From assembly GCA_023451825.1 (NCBI GenBank), contig JAEXYA010000001.1, forward strand, positions 1 through 64,000: DNA of 64,000 nucleotides, written 5' to 3'. Under the pieces are notes generated by a model. That model saw only the letters and a list, made by a program, of their open reading frames with translations, was not told the origin of the DNA and ran no database searches. Origin of the DNA: Pseudomonadota bacterium. Lineage in GTDB: Bacteria > Pseudomonadota > Alphaproteobacteria > Rhizobiales > Xanthobacteraceae. Shown in pieces: positions 52,986 through 62,106 of this stretch; position 1 is the first letter of the stretch; each line of letters opens with the position of its first letter. The position numbers were made by a program, and so were the translations under genes.

Positions 52986-53528
52986 ATGCAGGCCTCGCTC
53001 GTCACATCGGACACCGCAGCCACGCCCCGCGCCTGCGGGACCTGCACCATGTGCTGCAAGGTCTACCGCATCGACGAGGTGCCGAAGCCGGCCGGAAAAT
53101 GGTGCCAGCATTGCGCCATCGGCTCCGGCTGCAAGATCTACGACACCCGCCCGCAGCAATGCCGCGCCTTCGATTGCGTCTGGGTGCAGGACCACGAGAT
53201 GGCCGAGGCCTGGAAGCCCGAACATTCCAAGATCGTGTTCTCGGTCTATCCGACAACGGGTTTCATCTATGGCCAGGTCGATCCCGGCGCGCCCTCCGCC
53301 TGGCAGAAACAGCCAATGCTGAACGGCCTGATCGCATGGTCGGCAAAGCTGCTCGAGGAGCGGCGGCATCTGCTGATCTTCGTCGGCAGCAATGCCACGT
53401 TGATCATGCCGACCGGCCCGGTGCCGATCGGGCCGATGTCTCCGGCGGATGGTTTTATCATCCGTGAGACCTTTACGGCGAAGGGCAAGGATTACATCGC
53501 GACAAGGGTGGCGAGTGGAAGGTCGTAG
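52986..53528 (+). CDS. YkgJ-like cysteine-cluster protein
   Basis: A 180-residue protein with ten cysteines in its first 65 residues: CGTCTMCC, WCQHC, GCKIYDTRPQQC and FDC. This is the YkgJ/UPF0153 pattern, which probably binds zinc or an iron-sulfur cluster. The C-terminal part is strand-rich with no cysteine. The family's role is not known to me. It starts 194 bases from queE in the opposite direction; a Crp/Fnr-type palindrome sits just before it. Confidence 0.82.
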   Translation: MQASLVTSDTAATPRACGTCTMCCKVYRIDEVPKPAGKWCQHCAIGSGCKIYDTRPQQCRAFDCVWVQDHEMAEAWKPEHSKIVFSVYPTTGFIYGQVDPGAPSAWQKQPMLNGLIAWSAKLLEERRHLLIFVGSNATLIMPTGPVPIGPMSPADGFIIRETFTAKGKDYIATRVASGRS

Positions 53529-53531
53529 CTC

Positions 53532-53633
53532 GTAGGATGGGTAGAGCGCAGGCGCGCAGCGCCGGAGCGAAACCCATCACCACACATTCCGGCGCTTGTT
53601 GTGATGGGTTTCGCTGCGCTCTACCCATCCTAC
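53532..53633. repeat. Intergenic repeat, family C
   Basis: GTAGGATGGGTAGAGCGCAGGCGCGCAGC...CATCACCACACATTCC faces TTGTGATGGGTTTCGCTGCGCTCTACCCATCCTAC. It is nearly identical to the copy at 27157-27258. Confidence 0.9.
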
Positions 53634-53700
53634 GGCCGCGGCGCTTGACCCCACGATCTCCATCAACACAATGCCCTCCAACCAACAGGAGGAAACATCC

Positions 53701-54471
53701 GTGAAAAATCCATTCGACCTCACCGGCAAGGTCGCCGTCATCACCGGCTCCAGCCGCGGCATCGGCCGTGCGTCGGCGGAATTGCTGGCCCAGCTCGGCG
53801 CCAAGGTCGTCGTCTCCAGCCGCAAGGCCGATGCGTGTGAAGCCGTCGCCGAAGGCATCCGCAACAATGGCGGCGACGCCCATGTCATTCCCTGCAACAT
53901 CGCGCGCAAGGACGAGGTCGAGGCGCTGATCGACGGCACCGTGAAGCATTACGGCCCGATCGACATCCTGGTCTGCAACGCCGCGGTGAATCCCTATTAC
54001 GGTCCGCTGCTCGACATCAGTGATGAAGCCTTCGACAAGATCATGGGCTCCAATGTGAAGAGCAATATCTGGCTCTGCGCGAAAGCAATCCCGGCGATGG
54101 CCGAGCGCGGCCGTGGCTCGGTCGTCATCATCTCCTCCATCGGTGGCCTGCGCGGCTCCACGGTGATCGGTGCCTACGGCATTTCCAAAGCCGCTGATTT
54201 TGCGCTGTGCCGCTCGCTCGCCGGCGAATGGGGCCCGAAGGGTGTGCGGGTGAACTGCATCGCGCCGGGCCTGGTGAAGACCGATTTCGCCAAGGCGCTG
54301 TGGGAGGACGAGGCCAATCTCAAGCGCCGCACGGCCACCACACCGCTCCGCCGCATCGGCGAGCCCCATGAGATCGCGGGTGCCGTGGCCTATCTCGGCT
54401 CGGATTCATCGACCTTCATGACCGGGCAGACGATTGTCATCGACGGCGGCGTGACGACGGCGTCGGTTTAA
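53701..54471 (+). CDS. Short-chain dehydrogenase/reductase
   Basis: A 256-residue classical SDR with an NAD(P)-binding TGSSRGIGRAS at about residues 15-25, NAAVNPYYG, the catalytic Ser in VIISSIGG and Tyr-x3-Lys in AYGISKAA. The Cys/Asn pattern VRVNCIAPGLVKTDF and the C-terminal GQTIVIDGG are typical. GTG at 53701 has AGGAGG ten bases ahead. The nucleotide-binding loop with Ser-Arg favours NADP(H). The substrate is unknown; the family includes dehydrogenases of 3-hydroxyacyl and sugar compounds. Confidence 0.92.
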   Translation: MKNPFDLTGKVAVITGSSRGIGRASAELLAQLGAKVVVSSRKADACEAVAEGIRNNGGDAHVIPCNIARKDEVEALIDGTVKHYGPIDILVCNAAVNPYYGPLLDISDEAFDKIMGSNVKSNIWLCAKAIPAMAERGRGSVVIISSIGGLRGSTVIGAYGISKAADFALCRSLAGEWGPKGVRVNCIAPGLVKTDFAKALWEDEANLKRRTATTPLRRIGEPHEIAGAVAYLGSDSSTFMTGQTIVIDGGVTTASV

Positions 54472-54491
54472 TCCGACGTCATTGCGAATTC

Positions 54492-54614
54492 GTAGCCCGG
54501 ATGGAGCGCAGCGTAATCCGGGGACCGGCGTTTCATGATGTCGCCGGTCCCTGCATTACGCGGAGTTCATCATCGGGCGCGCTTCGCGCGACCCGTTGGC
54601 TTTATGCAGGCTAC
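54492..54614. repeat. Intergenic repeat, family D (degenerate)
   Basis: The left half, GTAGCCCGGATGGAGCGCAGCGTAATCCGGGGACCGGCGTTTC, matches 51685, but the right half has diverged (GCATTACGCGGAGTTCATC...GCAGGCTAC). Confidence 0.75.
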
Positions 54615-54730
54615 GAGATGCACGAAACCTCCCGAAACAAAACTCTCGCGGTACCACCTCACCACCCGCCATACTCCTTTCCCGATTTTTAAGATTTCGG
54701 GTGCACGGATGTCGCAGGCGGAGAGTTCCC

Positions 54731-55933
54731 GTGCGGCAGACGGATATCGCGATCATTGGTGGCGGCCTTGCAGGCTCGGCCGCGGCAGCGATGCTGGGCC
54801 GCGCCGGCATCTCTGCGATTCTGATTGAGCCGCATCGTCAGCATCCGCCCGAGCTGCGTTGCGAGAAGATCGGCGGCCAGCAGCAGATCGATCGACTGGA
54901 GCGCACCGGCCTGCGCGACGCCGTGTTCAACGCCGCCACCCATGACGGCGAAATCTGGCTCGCACGTTTCGGTCGCGTGATCGACAAACGGCCGGGCACC
55001 CAGCACGGCTTCCTCTACGAGACGTTGGTCAACACCGTGCGCGGCGAAATCCCGGCTTCGGTGGAAACGATCCATGCCAAGGCCGTGTCGATCCGCACAT
55101 CGGACGACCGCCAGACCATCGGCCTCTCCACTGGCGACGACATTTCCGCGCGCCTCATTGTTCTGGCGAATGGCGCCAGTGTCGGCTTGCGCGATCAGCT
55201 GAAGATCGGTCGCCCCGTCATCTCGGCCTGTCATTCCATTTCGGTCGGCTTCGACATTGCGCCGAAGACCCGTGAAAAATTCGACTTCCCCGCGCTGACT
55301 TATTTTGCCGAAGCGACGCGTCATCGCACCGCCTATCTCACGCTGTTCCCGATCGGCGAGACCATGCGCGGCAACCTGTTTGTTTACCGCGAGGCGAATG
55401 ATCCCTGGGTGCGCGCCATGCGCCGCACGCCGGAAGCGGCACTTGATGAATGCCTGCCGAAACTGCGCCGCCTGATCGGCGACTACACGATCTCCGGCGA
55501 CATCAAGATCCGCCCGATCGATCTCTATGAGAGCGACAATGTGGTGCAGCCCGGCATCGTGTTGGTCGGCGATGCCTTCGCCTCGCCATGCCCGGGCAGC
55601 GGTTGCGGCACCGACAAGGTGTTTACCGATGTCGTGCAGCTCTGCCGCGTGCATATTCCGAACTGGCTGGCGAGCGACGGCATGGGCGCGGACAAGATCG
55701 CGCAATATTACAGCGATCCGCTCAAGGTCGAATGCGATGCCTGGGCGAAGAACAAGGCGTTCACGCTGCGCGCGGTGACGCTGGAGAATTCGCTCTATTG
55801 GCGCATGCAGCGCTGGATGCGGTTCTTCGGCCGGCTCGGCGAAGGCATCGTCCGCCGCGCCCGCGAGACCTTGCCAGGTGAACTCGCGCTGGTCGGCTGC
55901 GCTCTCGTGGTGATGAGCGTGCCGGCGATTTAA
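54731..55933 (+). CDS. FAD-dependent oxidoreductase (geranylgeranyl reductase/PHBH-like)
   Basis: A 400-residue flavoprotein. The FAD-binding DIAIIGGGLAGSAAAAMLGRAG opens the protein, and the late motif IVLVGDAFASPCPGSGCGTDKVF is the conserved GD site that contacts FAD ribityl. Architecture fits the UbiH/geranylgeranyl-reductase superfamily. The final residues form a hydrophobic segment (LALVGCALVVMSVPAI), which may anchor it to the membrane. GTG at 54731 follows GGAGA; a longer reading frame upstream lacks similarity to the family. Substrate unknown, perhaps a lipid or quinone. Confidence 0.82.
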   Translation: MRQTDIAIIGGGLAGSAAAAMLGRAGISAILIEPHRQHPPELRCEKIGGQQQIDRLERTGLRDAVFNAATHDGEIWLARFGRVIDKRPGTQHGFLYETLVNTVRGEIPASVETIHAKAVSIRTSDDRQTIGLSTGDDISARLIVLANGASVGLRDQLKIGRPVISACHSISVGFDIAPKTREKFDFPALTYFAEATRHRTAYLTLFPIGETMRGNLFVYREANDPWVRAMRRTPEAALDECLPKLRRLIGDYTISGDIKIRPIDLYESDNVVQPGIVLVGDAFASPCPGSGCGTDKVFTDVVQLCRVHIPNWLASDGMGADKIAQYYSDPLKVECDAWAKNKAFTLRAVTLENSLYWRMQRWMRFFGRLGEGIVRRARETLPGELALVGCALVVMSVPAI

Positions 55934-55943
55934 GCTCGTAGCC

Positions 55944-56030
55944 GTAGGGTGGGCAAAGCGAAGCGTGCCCACCTTCACCAGCTCTGCATTTGGTGGTGGG
56001 CACGTCGCTTCGCTCCTTTGCCCACCCTAC
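55944..56030. repeat. Palindromic intergenic repeat, family A
   Basis: GTAGGGTGGGCAAAGCGAAGCGTGCCCACC faces GGTGGGCACGTCGCTTCGCTCCTTTGCCCACCCTAC. The right arm has small insertions. It lies before glpK. Confidence 0.87.
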
Positions 56031-56110
56031 AGCTTGAGACACCTTGACCTTCTCCCCCCGATCCGGTTGCCTGCCCGCGTAACAAATCAAACACCCGGGA
56101 AGAAACCTCC

Positions 56111-57601
56111 ATGTCATTCGTGATGGCCATCGATCAGGGCACCACATCGTCGCGCGCGATGATTTTTGCCGCGGATCTTTCGATCGCGGCGATTGCGCAG
56201 CAGGAATTCCCGCAGCATTTTCCGGCCTCAGGTTGGGTCGAGCACGAGCCCGAGGACATCTGGTCGTCGACGCTGCAAGTCTGCCGCGATGCCATGGCCA
56301 AAGCGAAAGTCAGCGCCAAGGACATCGCCGCCATCGGTATCACCAATCAGCGCGAGACGGTGGTGGTCTGGGATCGCGTCACCGGCCATGCGGTGCATCG
56401 CGCCATCGTCTGGCAGGATCGCCGCACGGCGGAGACCTGCGCGCAGATGAAGGCCGACGGGCAGGAGCCTTTCATCACCGAGCGCACCGGCCTGATCATC
56501 GATCCGTATTTCTCCGGCACCAAGGTGGCGTGGATTCTCGATCACGTCCCCGGCGCGCGCGCCCGCGCCGAGCGTGGCGAGCTGATGTTCGGCACAGTGG
56601 ATTGCTATCTGCTGTGGCGGCTCACCGGTGGAAAGGTGCATGCGACCGACGCCACTAATGCCTCGCGCACGCTGCTGTTCAACATCCATACTGGTGAGTG
56701 GGATGACGAGTTGCTGAAGCTCCTGCGCGTCCCGCGTGCGATGTTGCCGAAGGTGCAGGACTCGTCCTCCGATTTCGGCAGCACCGATCTGTTCGGGGGC
56801 AGCATCATCATCGGTGGCATTGCCGGCGACCAGCAGGCGGCCACCATCGGGCAGGCTTGTTTTTCGCCGGGCATGATCAAGTCCACTTACGGCACCGGCT
56901 GCTTTGCGCTGCTCAACACCGGCACCACGCCGGTGGTGTCGAAGCACAAGCTGCTCACCACCGTGGCCTATCAATTGAACGGCGTGCGCACCTATGCGCT
57001 GGAAGGCTCGATCTTCGTCGCGGGCTCCGCGGTGCAGTGGCTGCGAGATGGCCTCGGCATCATCAAGAGCGCCTCCGAGAGCGGCCCGCTCGCCGACAAG
57101 AACGACAGTTCGCAATCGGTCTATCTGGTGCCGGCATTCGTCGGGCTCGGTGCGCCCTATTGGAATCCCGATGTGCGCGGCGCGCTGTTCGGCCTCACGC
57201 GTAACACCGGCCCGGCCGAGCTCGCCCATGCCGCGTTGGAAAGCGTCTGCTATCAGACCCGCGATCTCTATGCAGCGATGCGCGCCGACTGGCCGGATGT
57301 GTCAGCCGCCACGGTGGTGCTGCGCGTCGATGGCGGCATGACGGCCTCGGACTGGACCATGCAGCGCCTCGCGGATCTGCTCGATGCGCCCGTGGATCGT
57401 CCGATGATCCAGGAAACGACGGCGCTGGGCGCCGCCTATCTCGCCGGTCTCAAGGCCGGCGTGTTTCCGGAGCCGGCAAAGTTCGCGGACAACTGGCGCC
57501 TGGAGCGCCGATTCAAGCCTGTCATGAGCGAGGCGACACGCACGCGAAAACTGAAAGGCTGGGCGCAGGCGGTGAAGGGCGTCTTGGCGACGTCGCCGTA
57601 G
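56111..57601 (+). CDS. glpK: Glycerol kinase
   Basis: A 496-residue FGGY kinase that phosphorylates glycerol to glycerol-3-phosphate. [14 protein letters not shown] is the phosphate-1 site; [13 protein letters not shown], the glycerol contacts WVEHEP and [12 protein letters not shown], and the phosphate-2 site [12 protein letters not shown] follow. Length matches GlpK. It supplies the substrate of GlpD but sits 31 kb from the end of the glp operon with its own ATG and GGGAAGAAACC leader. No TTTCG-type operator was found upstream, so control may differ from that of glpD. Confidence 0.96.
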   Translation: MSFVMAIDQGTTSSRAMIFAADLSIAAIAQQEFPQHFPASGWVEHEPEDIWSSTLQVCRDAMAKAKVSAKDIAAIGITNQRETVVVWDRVTGHAVHRAIVWQDRRTAETCAQMKADGQEPFITERTGLIIDPYFSGTKVAWILDHVPGARARAERGELMFGTVDCYLLWRLTGGKVHATDATNASRTLLFNIHTGEWDDELLKLLRVPRAMLPKVQDSSSDFGSTDLFGGSIIIGGIAGDQQAATIGQACFSPGMIKSTYGTGCFALLNTGTTPVVSKHKLLTTVAYQLNGVRTYALEGSIFVAGSAVQWLRDGLGIIKSASESGPLADKNDSSQSVYLVPAFVGLGAPYWNPDVRGALFGLTRNTGPAELAHAALESVCYQTRDLYAAMRADWPDVSAATVVLRVDGGMTASDWTMQRLADLLDAPVDRPMIQETTALGAAYLAGLKAGVFPEPAKFADNWRLERRFKPVMSEATRTRKLKGWAQAVKGVLATSP

Positions 57602-57604
57602 GGC

Positions 57605-57795
57605 GTCTTTTCCCTCCCCGGAGCGAAGCGAATGGGGAGGGTGGCGCGACGGCGAGCGTTCAGCGAGCCTCGTGACGGGTGGGGTCTCTCCCCACGTGAC
57701 GTCCTTCCGTGGAGATAGACCCCACCCGTCTCATAGCTCGCTGAGCGCTCGCTTTGATCCACCCTCCCCACGGCGCCGCTGCGCGGCTTGGGGGA
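57605..57795. repeat. Intergenic repeat, family F
   Basis: CCTCCCCGGAGCG...GGGGAGGGTGG...GACGGGTGGGGTCT faces AGACCCCACCCGTCTCATAGCTCGCTGAGCGCTCGC...CCACCCTCCCC...GGGGGAGGG. Long imperfect hairpin within the 758-base gap between glpK and ruvC. Confidence 0.8.
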
Positions 57796-57879
57796 GGGAG
57801 AAGATCGTTTCGTTCCCATTTCGTTCTTGACAAAATTCCTCATCTCCATCATCCTCCCGCTCGTCTTGTTCGCGAGGGG

Positions 57880-58330
57880 GCGCTTCATGAGGCGTCTTGG
57901 AGCGGAAGGAGATGCGGCGCCTGCGGACGAAGGTGGACGTAACCTTCGGACTCGGGTGGTCGAGGGAACCGTCCGACCCCACTATGGGGGTCTGCCGCTA
58001 GCGCGGCTGGACGTGGTGCGGGCGAAGGCGGAGAAATCCGTCGGATGAATCCCTTGCGAGGGATTGCCCAGTACCCGGAAGAACGGTCCTTCGGCCAATA
58101 GAACGTCGCGGTGGCGCGCCGTAAGGCGTTGCGCGGTTTGGGTTTGCCGGCGATCCGGCAAACACGGGCTGCGTCAATCACCACCAAGTGCGCCTTACGG
58201 CGTGCCGCCTCCCCTCATGTTGCGGGGGGAGAAATGCTCACACCTCGGACGCCCCCGGGCGCCGCGAGATCGCGTATCCGTGCGTACCACAAGGGGACAG
58301 ATGGCTCAGGCTCCTGCGTTTTTGTTTCGT
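57880..58330 (+). other. Structured, gene-poor element before ruvC
   Basis: Successive hairpins are visible: ATCCCTTGCGAGGGAT (58049-58064), TTTGCCGG-CGAT-CCGGCAAA near 58143-58162, and GGCGCGCCGTAAGGCG near 58114 pairing imperfectly with GCGCCTTACGGCGTGCC near 58190. A short frame (57887-58048, beginning MRRLGAEGD) is open but lacks a convincing Shine-Dalgarno. I recall very similar sequence scattered through Bradyrhizobium-type genomes, which I could not check here. It may be a repeat, an RNA or both. Confidence 0.5.
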
Positions 58331-58359
58331 TCGCTGTGCCCCGCGGTTATCAAGGCGAC

Positions 58360-58884
58360 ATGACCGTGTCCTCGATTCGCGCACCTGTTCGCATCATCGG
58401 TATCGATCCCGGCCTTCGTCGCACCGGCTGGGGCGTGATCGAATCCGAAGGCAACCGGCTGGTCTATATCGCCTGCGGCTCGGTGGAGCCGCCGGAGACA
58501 TTGCCGCTGGCCAGCCGCCTGCTCGGCATCCATGAAGGCCTGACAAAGGTGCTGCACGAATTCCAGCCGATGGAGGCTGCGGTGGAGCAGACTTTCGTCA
58601 ACAAGGACGGCGCGGCCACGCTGAAGCTCGGCCAGGCGCGTGGCATCGCCATGATGTCGCCGGCGATGTTCGGCATCGATGTCGCCGAATACATGCCGAA
58701 CCTCGTGAAGAAGACGGTGGTCGGCGCCGGCCATGCCGACAAGAACCAGATCCAGGTGATGTTGAAAATCCTGCTGCCCAAAGCCGAATTCAAACGCGCG
58801 GATGCGGCCGACGCATTGGCGATCGCGATCACCCATGCGCATCACCGGGTCAATGCGATGCGGCTGAAGGCGGTGATGGCATGA
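58360..58884 (+). CDS. ruvC: Holliday junction resolvase RuvC
   Basis: A 174-residue endodeoxyribonuclease that cuts Holliday junctions. The catalytic acids are D16 in IGIDPGLR, E76 in AAVEQTFVN and the [15 protein letters not shown] pair near residue 150. ATG at 58360 has AAGG six bases ahead; the frame is open further upstream through the structured element but that part has no family likeness. It overlaps ruvA by four bases (ATGA), forming the ruvC-ruvA-ruvB operon. Confidence 0.95.
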   Translation: MTVSSIRAPVRIIGIDPGLRRTGWGVIESEGNRLVYIACGSVEPPETLPLASRLLGIHEGLTKVLHEFQPMEAAVEQTFVNKDGAATLKLGQARGIAMMSPAMFGIDVAEYMPNLVKKTVVGAGHADKNQIQVMLKILLPKAEFKRADAADALAIAITHAHHRVNAMRLKAVMA

Positions 58885-59498
58885 TCGGCAAGCTCAAGGG
58901 CCTGATCGATTCCTATGGCGAGGATTATGTGATCCTCGATGTGCAAGGCGTCGGCTATCAGGTGCATTGCTCCACGCGTACGCTGCAGGCGCTGCCGCAG
59001 GCCGGCGAAGCTGCGGCGCTGTCGATCGAGACTTATGTGCGCGAAGACCAGATCAAGCTGTTCGGCTTCCGCAGCGATCTCGAGCGCGAATGGTTTCGCC
59101 TGCTGCAGACCGTGCAGGGCGTCGGCGCGCGCGTGGCGCTTGCCGTGCTCTCAACATTGACGCCGTCCGAAATCGCCAACGCGATCGCGCTGCGCGACAA
59201 AGCTGCGGTCGCACGCACGCCGGGCGTCGGTCCGAAAGTGGCCGAGCGCATTGTCTCTGAACTCAAGGACAAGGCGCCAGCTTTCGCATCGGTCGATCCG
59301 GTCGTCGCGCAGCTCGCCGGCGCCGTTGCCGATGACAACGCGCCGCGTGCCGTCAGCGATGCCATTTCCGCACTCGTCAATCTCGGCTACGGCCAGCCGC
59401 AAGCGGCTGCCGCTGTGGCGACCGCATCGCGTAGCGCAGGCGAGGGCGCCGAGACGGCGATGCTCATTCGCCTCGGCCTCAAGGAGCTCTCCAAGTGA
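58881..59498 (+). CDS. ruvA: Holliday junction DNA helicase subunit RuvA
   Basis: A 205-residue protein that binds the four-way junction as a tetramer and loads RuvB. The N-terminal OB domain ([30 protein letters not shown]) is followed by two helix-hairpin-helix motifs ([18 protein letters not shown] and [18 protein letters not shown]), an acidic-rich linker and the C-terminal RuvB-contact domain. It overlaps both neighbours by four bases. Confidence 0.96.
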   Translation: MIGKLKGLIDSYGEDYVILDVQGVGYQVHCSTRTLQALPQAGEAAALSIETYVREDQIKLFGFRSDLEREWFRLLQTVQGVGARVALAVLSTLTPSEIANAIALRDKAAVARTPGVGPKVAERIVSELKDKAPAFASVDPVVAQLAGAVADDNAPRAVSDAISALVNLGYGQPQAAAAVATASRSAGEGAETAMLIRLGLKELSK

Positions 59499-60538
59499 GC
59501 GCGCCTCCCGATCGCATCGTCACATCCGAGCGTCGCTCCGACGATGTCGGCGATACCGTTCTGCGCCCGCAGGCGCTGTCCGATTTCGTCGGCCAGGCGC
59601 AGGCGCGTGCCAATCTGCAAATCTTCATCGACGCTGCTCGCAAGCGCGGCGAAGCGCTCGACCACACGCTGTTCGTCGGCCCGCCCGGTCTCGGCAAGAC
59701 CACGCTGGCGCAGATCGTTGCCCGCGAACTCGGCGTCGGTTTTCGCGCCACGTCGGGGCCCGTGATCTCGAAGGCCGGCGATCTCGCAGCCCTTCTCACC
59801 AATCTCGAAGAACGCGACGTGCTGTTCATCGACGAAATCCATCGCCTCAATCCGAATGTGGAAGAGGTTCTGTATCCGGCGATGGAGGACTTTCAGCTCG
59901 ACCTCATCATCGGTGAAGGTCCCGCTGCGCGGTCGGTGAAGATCGAACTGGCAAAGTTCACGCTGGTCGGCGCGACGACGCGGGCGGGCCTGCTCACCAA
60001 TCCGCTGCGCGACCGCTTCGGCATTCCGCTGCGGCTGAATTTCTACACCATCGACGAACTCGAAAAGATCGTCACCCGCGGCGCCCGCGTGCTGTCCATC
60101 GGCATGACGCCGGAAGGCGCCAACGAGATCGCGCGCCGCGCCCGCGGCACGCCGCGCATTGCTGGTCGTCTCTTGCGCCGCGTCCGCGATTTCGCCTCCG
60201 CTGCAGACGCGGCCGCCATCGATCGCAAGATCGCGGATCACGCGCTGAGTGCGCTTGAAGTCGACAGCGCCGGGCTTGATGCGATGGACCGCCGCTATCT
60301 CACCACCATCGCCATGAATTATGGTGGCGGCCCCGTCGGCGTCGAGACCATGGCGGCTGCTCTGTCCGAGCCACGCGATGCGATCGAAGACATCATCGAG
60401 CCCTATCTGATCCAGTGCGGCTATCTCCAGCGCACCCCGCGCGGACGATTGCTGACGTCGCACGCGTTCAAGCATCTCGGGCTACAAGAGCCGAAGCGCG
60501 ATCCGGGGCAGGGCGGGTTGTTTGGGGAGGAGGAATAG
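59495..60538 (+). CDS. ruvB: Holliday junction DNA helicase motor RuvB
   Basis: A 347-residue AAA+ branch-migration motor. Walker A GPPGLGKT lies at 62-69, Walker [11 protein letters not shown] near 109, sensor and arginine-finger region [18 protein letters not shown] near 156, and a winged-helix DNA domain closes the protein ([16 protein letters not shown]). A start in ATGA-type overlap with ruvA completes the operon. The spacing to the next gene is 38 bases. Confidence 0.97.
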   Translation: MSAPPDRIVTSERRSDDVGDTVLRPQALSDFVGQAQARANLQIFIDAARKRGEALDHTLFVGPPGLGKTTLAQIVARELGVGFRATSGPVISKAGDLAALLTNLEERDVLFIDEIHRLNPNVEEVLYPAMEDFQLDLIIGEGPAARSVKIELAKFTLVGATTRAGLLTNPLRDRFGIPLRLNFYTIDELEKIVTRGARVLSIGMTPEGANEIARRARGTPRIAGRLLRRVRDFASAADAAAIDRKIADHALSALEVDSAGLDAMDRRYLTTIAMNYGGGPVGVETMAAALSEPRDAIEDIIEPYLIQCGYLQRTPRGRLLTSHAFKHLGLQEPKRDPGQGGLFGEEE

Positions 60539-60576
60539 GAGTCGCGCGAAGACGGTATTTCTGCTATGCCGAACTT

Positions 60577-60798
60577 ATGAGTTCACCTGCAGACAAAGTG
60601 ACTGAGGCGCTTGAAATGCTTCCGGAGGATATCCGGGATGAGGCGGCCGACAAATTTTTGTCTTACGCGCGCAGGCTCAAGCAACTCCGGGCCGAGATCC
60701 AGTTAGGGCTGGATGACGTTGCGGCCGGCAGGGTGGTCCCCTGGGACCCCGAGGACATCTGGCAGCGGGCAAGGAATCAGGCAACCAATCAAGGCTAG
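60577..60798 (+). CDS. ParD/RelB-type antitoxin (predicted)
   Basis: A 73-residue protein. The N-terminal part MSSPADKVTEALEMLPEDIRDEAADKFLSYARRLKQL is helical and charged, and the tail DDVAAGRVVPWDPEDIWQRARNQ is Trp-containing, as in antitoxins that wrap a ParE toxin. It is directly followed by a ParE-like gene, eight bases downstream, which is the main reason for the call. No clear Arc/MetJ ribbon motif is seen, so the DNA-binding mode is uncertain. ATG at 60577 has no strong Shine-Dalgarno. Confidence 0.72.
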   Translation: MSSPADKVTEALEMLPEDIRDEAADKFLSYARRLKQLRAEIQLGLDDVAAGRVVPWDPEDIWQRARNQATNQG

Positions 60799-60806
60799 GC
60801 GCGCAA

Positions 60807-61097
60807 ATGGATGTGATTGTCACCATCCAAGCGCGAGCTGAGATCACTGATGCGGTTGCCTATCGCGCTGAACGAAATCTGTCATCCGCCCGACGCCTTC
60901 TCGACCGTTTCATCTTTCGTTTTGGCGAACTGAGAGAGTTTCCCTTCATTGGCCGAAACAGAGATGATCTGCGGCTTGGCTTGCGGTCGCTATTGGTCGA
61001 AAATTACATCGCATTTTATGTTGTCGAAACCGAGCAAATCACTGTCCTTCGGGTTCTCGATGGCCGCATGGATCTGGAAGAAGAGTTGCGCGAATGA
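60807..61097 (+). CDS. ParE/RelE-type toxin (predicted)
   Basis: A 96-residue basic/acidic mixed protein of the ParE-RelE fold. AEITDAVAYRAERN at the N-terminus is the usual helical pair; RELREFPFIGRNRDDLRLGLRSLLVENYIAFYVVE matches the ParE core with its conserved Arg and Tyr. Toxins of this fold inhibit gyrase or cut mRNA. It begins eight bases after the antitoxin gene and overlaps ybgC by four bases, so it may be transcribed with the ruv genes as well. Confidence 0.85.
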   Translation: MDVIVTIQARAEITDAVAYRAERNLSSARRLLDRFIFRFGELREFPFIGRNRDDLRLGLRSLLVENYIAFYVVETEQITVLRVLDGRMDLEEELRE

Positions 61098-61540
61098 CCT
61101 CCCATCTCGACGGCCTCATCGCCGATGGCGTCCACCGCATGCAGGTGCGGGTCTATTATGAGGACACCGACTTTTCTGGCATCGTCTATCACGCCAATTA
61201 TCTCCGCTTCATGGAACGCGGGCGGACCAATTATCTGCGACTGCTCGGTGCCGACCAGCATGCGCTCTTTGCTGAAGCCGAGAGCGAGGCTCCGGGGTTT
61301 GCTTTCGTCGTCCGCGCGATGCAGCTCGATTTCCTGAAACCTTCGAAGATGGACGACCTGCTCGAGGTGCTGACGCGTCCGCTCGATGTGAAGGGCGCCT
61401 CCATCACCCTGCATCAGGAAGTCCGTCGCGGCGACGAGCTGTTGCTTGAAGCCAAGGTGAAAGTCGCTTTCGTCTCCGGCGGCCGCGCGCGGCCGATCCC
61501 GAAGGCGCTGCGAACAGCCATGAAGGCCGATCAGCTTTGA
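61094..61540 (+). CDS. ybgC: YbgC-type acyl-CoA thioesterase
   Basis: A 148-residue hotdog thioesterase of the Tol-Pal-associated YbgC family. VYYEDTDFSGIVYHANYLRFMERGRTNYLR carries the catalytic Asp (D in YEDTDF) and the usual YHANYL turn. In related genomes ybgC leads tolQRAB; here no tolQ follows, and a DUF1348 gene comes next. It starts in a four-base overlap with the toxin gene. Confidence 0.9.
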   Translation: MTSHLDGLIADGVHRMQVRVYYEDTDFSGIVYHANYLRFMERGRTNYLRLLGADQHALFAEAESEAPGFAFVVRAMQLDFLKPSKMDDLLEVLTRPLDVKGASITLHQEVRRGDELLLEAKVKVAFVSGGRARPIPKALRTAMKADQL

Positions 61541-61623
61541 TGATCGGCCGATAGACAGATTGCCATCGACTCTTCAAAAATCAGGACTACACTTCGGCAA
61601 AAAATCACAGACCGAGGTGTCTC

Positions 61624-62091
61624 ATGTCGCGTCCACCATTCCCGCCCTTCACCCGCGAGACCGCCGCCCAGAAGGCGCGCATGGCCGAGGATGCCTGGAA
61701 TTCGCGCGATCCAGTCAAAGTCTCGCTGGCCTATACCGAGGACTCGACCTGGCGTAACCGCGGTGAATTCTTTCAGGGCCGCCCGGCCATCGTCGAATTC
61801 CTCACCCGCAAATGGGCGAAGGAGCACGAGTATCGCCTGATCAAGGATCTCTGGGCCTTTACCGACAACCGCATCGCCGTGCGCTTTCAATATGAATGGC
61901 ACGACGATGCCGGCACCTGGCATCGTTCCTACGGCAATGAGCAGTGGGAGTTCGACGACGCCGGCCTGATGCGCCGCCGCGAGGCCAGCATCAATGACAC
62001 CGTGATCGCCGAAAAGGATCGCCGCTTCCTGTGGCCGGCGCCGGGGCCGCGCCCGGCAGATATACCCGGCCTCGGCACCGATCCGTTCTGA
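61624..62091 (+). CDS. DUF1348 (NTF2-like) protein
   Basis: A 155-residue protein of the NTF2-like fold. [56 protein letters not shown] opens the domain, followed by [31 protein letters not shown]. These are the DUF1348 signatures. It may bind a small molecule or be a mono-domain enzyme; no reaction is known. Convergent with phnF, 15 bases away. Confidence 0.88.
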   Translation: MSRPPFPPFTRETAAQKARMAEDAWNSRDPVKVSLAYTEDSTWRNRGEFFQGRPAIVEFLTRKWAKEHEYRLIKDLWAFTDNRIAVRFQYEWHDDAGTWHRSYGNEQWEFDDAGLMRRREASINDTVIAEKDRRFLWPAPGPRPADIPGLGTDPF

Positions 62092-62106
62092 TCCCGTGCG
62101 TCAGAA

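Noticed and set aside
57887..58048. Short frame beginning MRRLGAEGD before ruvC
   Set aside because: It has no convincing ribosome-binding site and lies in a hairpin-rich repeat-like block, so I list it as part of the structured element instead of a gene. Peptide evidence would reverse this.
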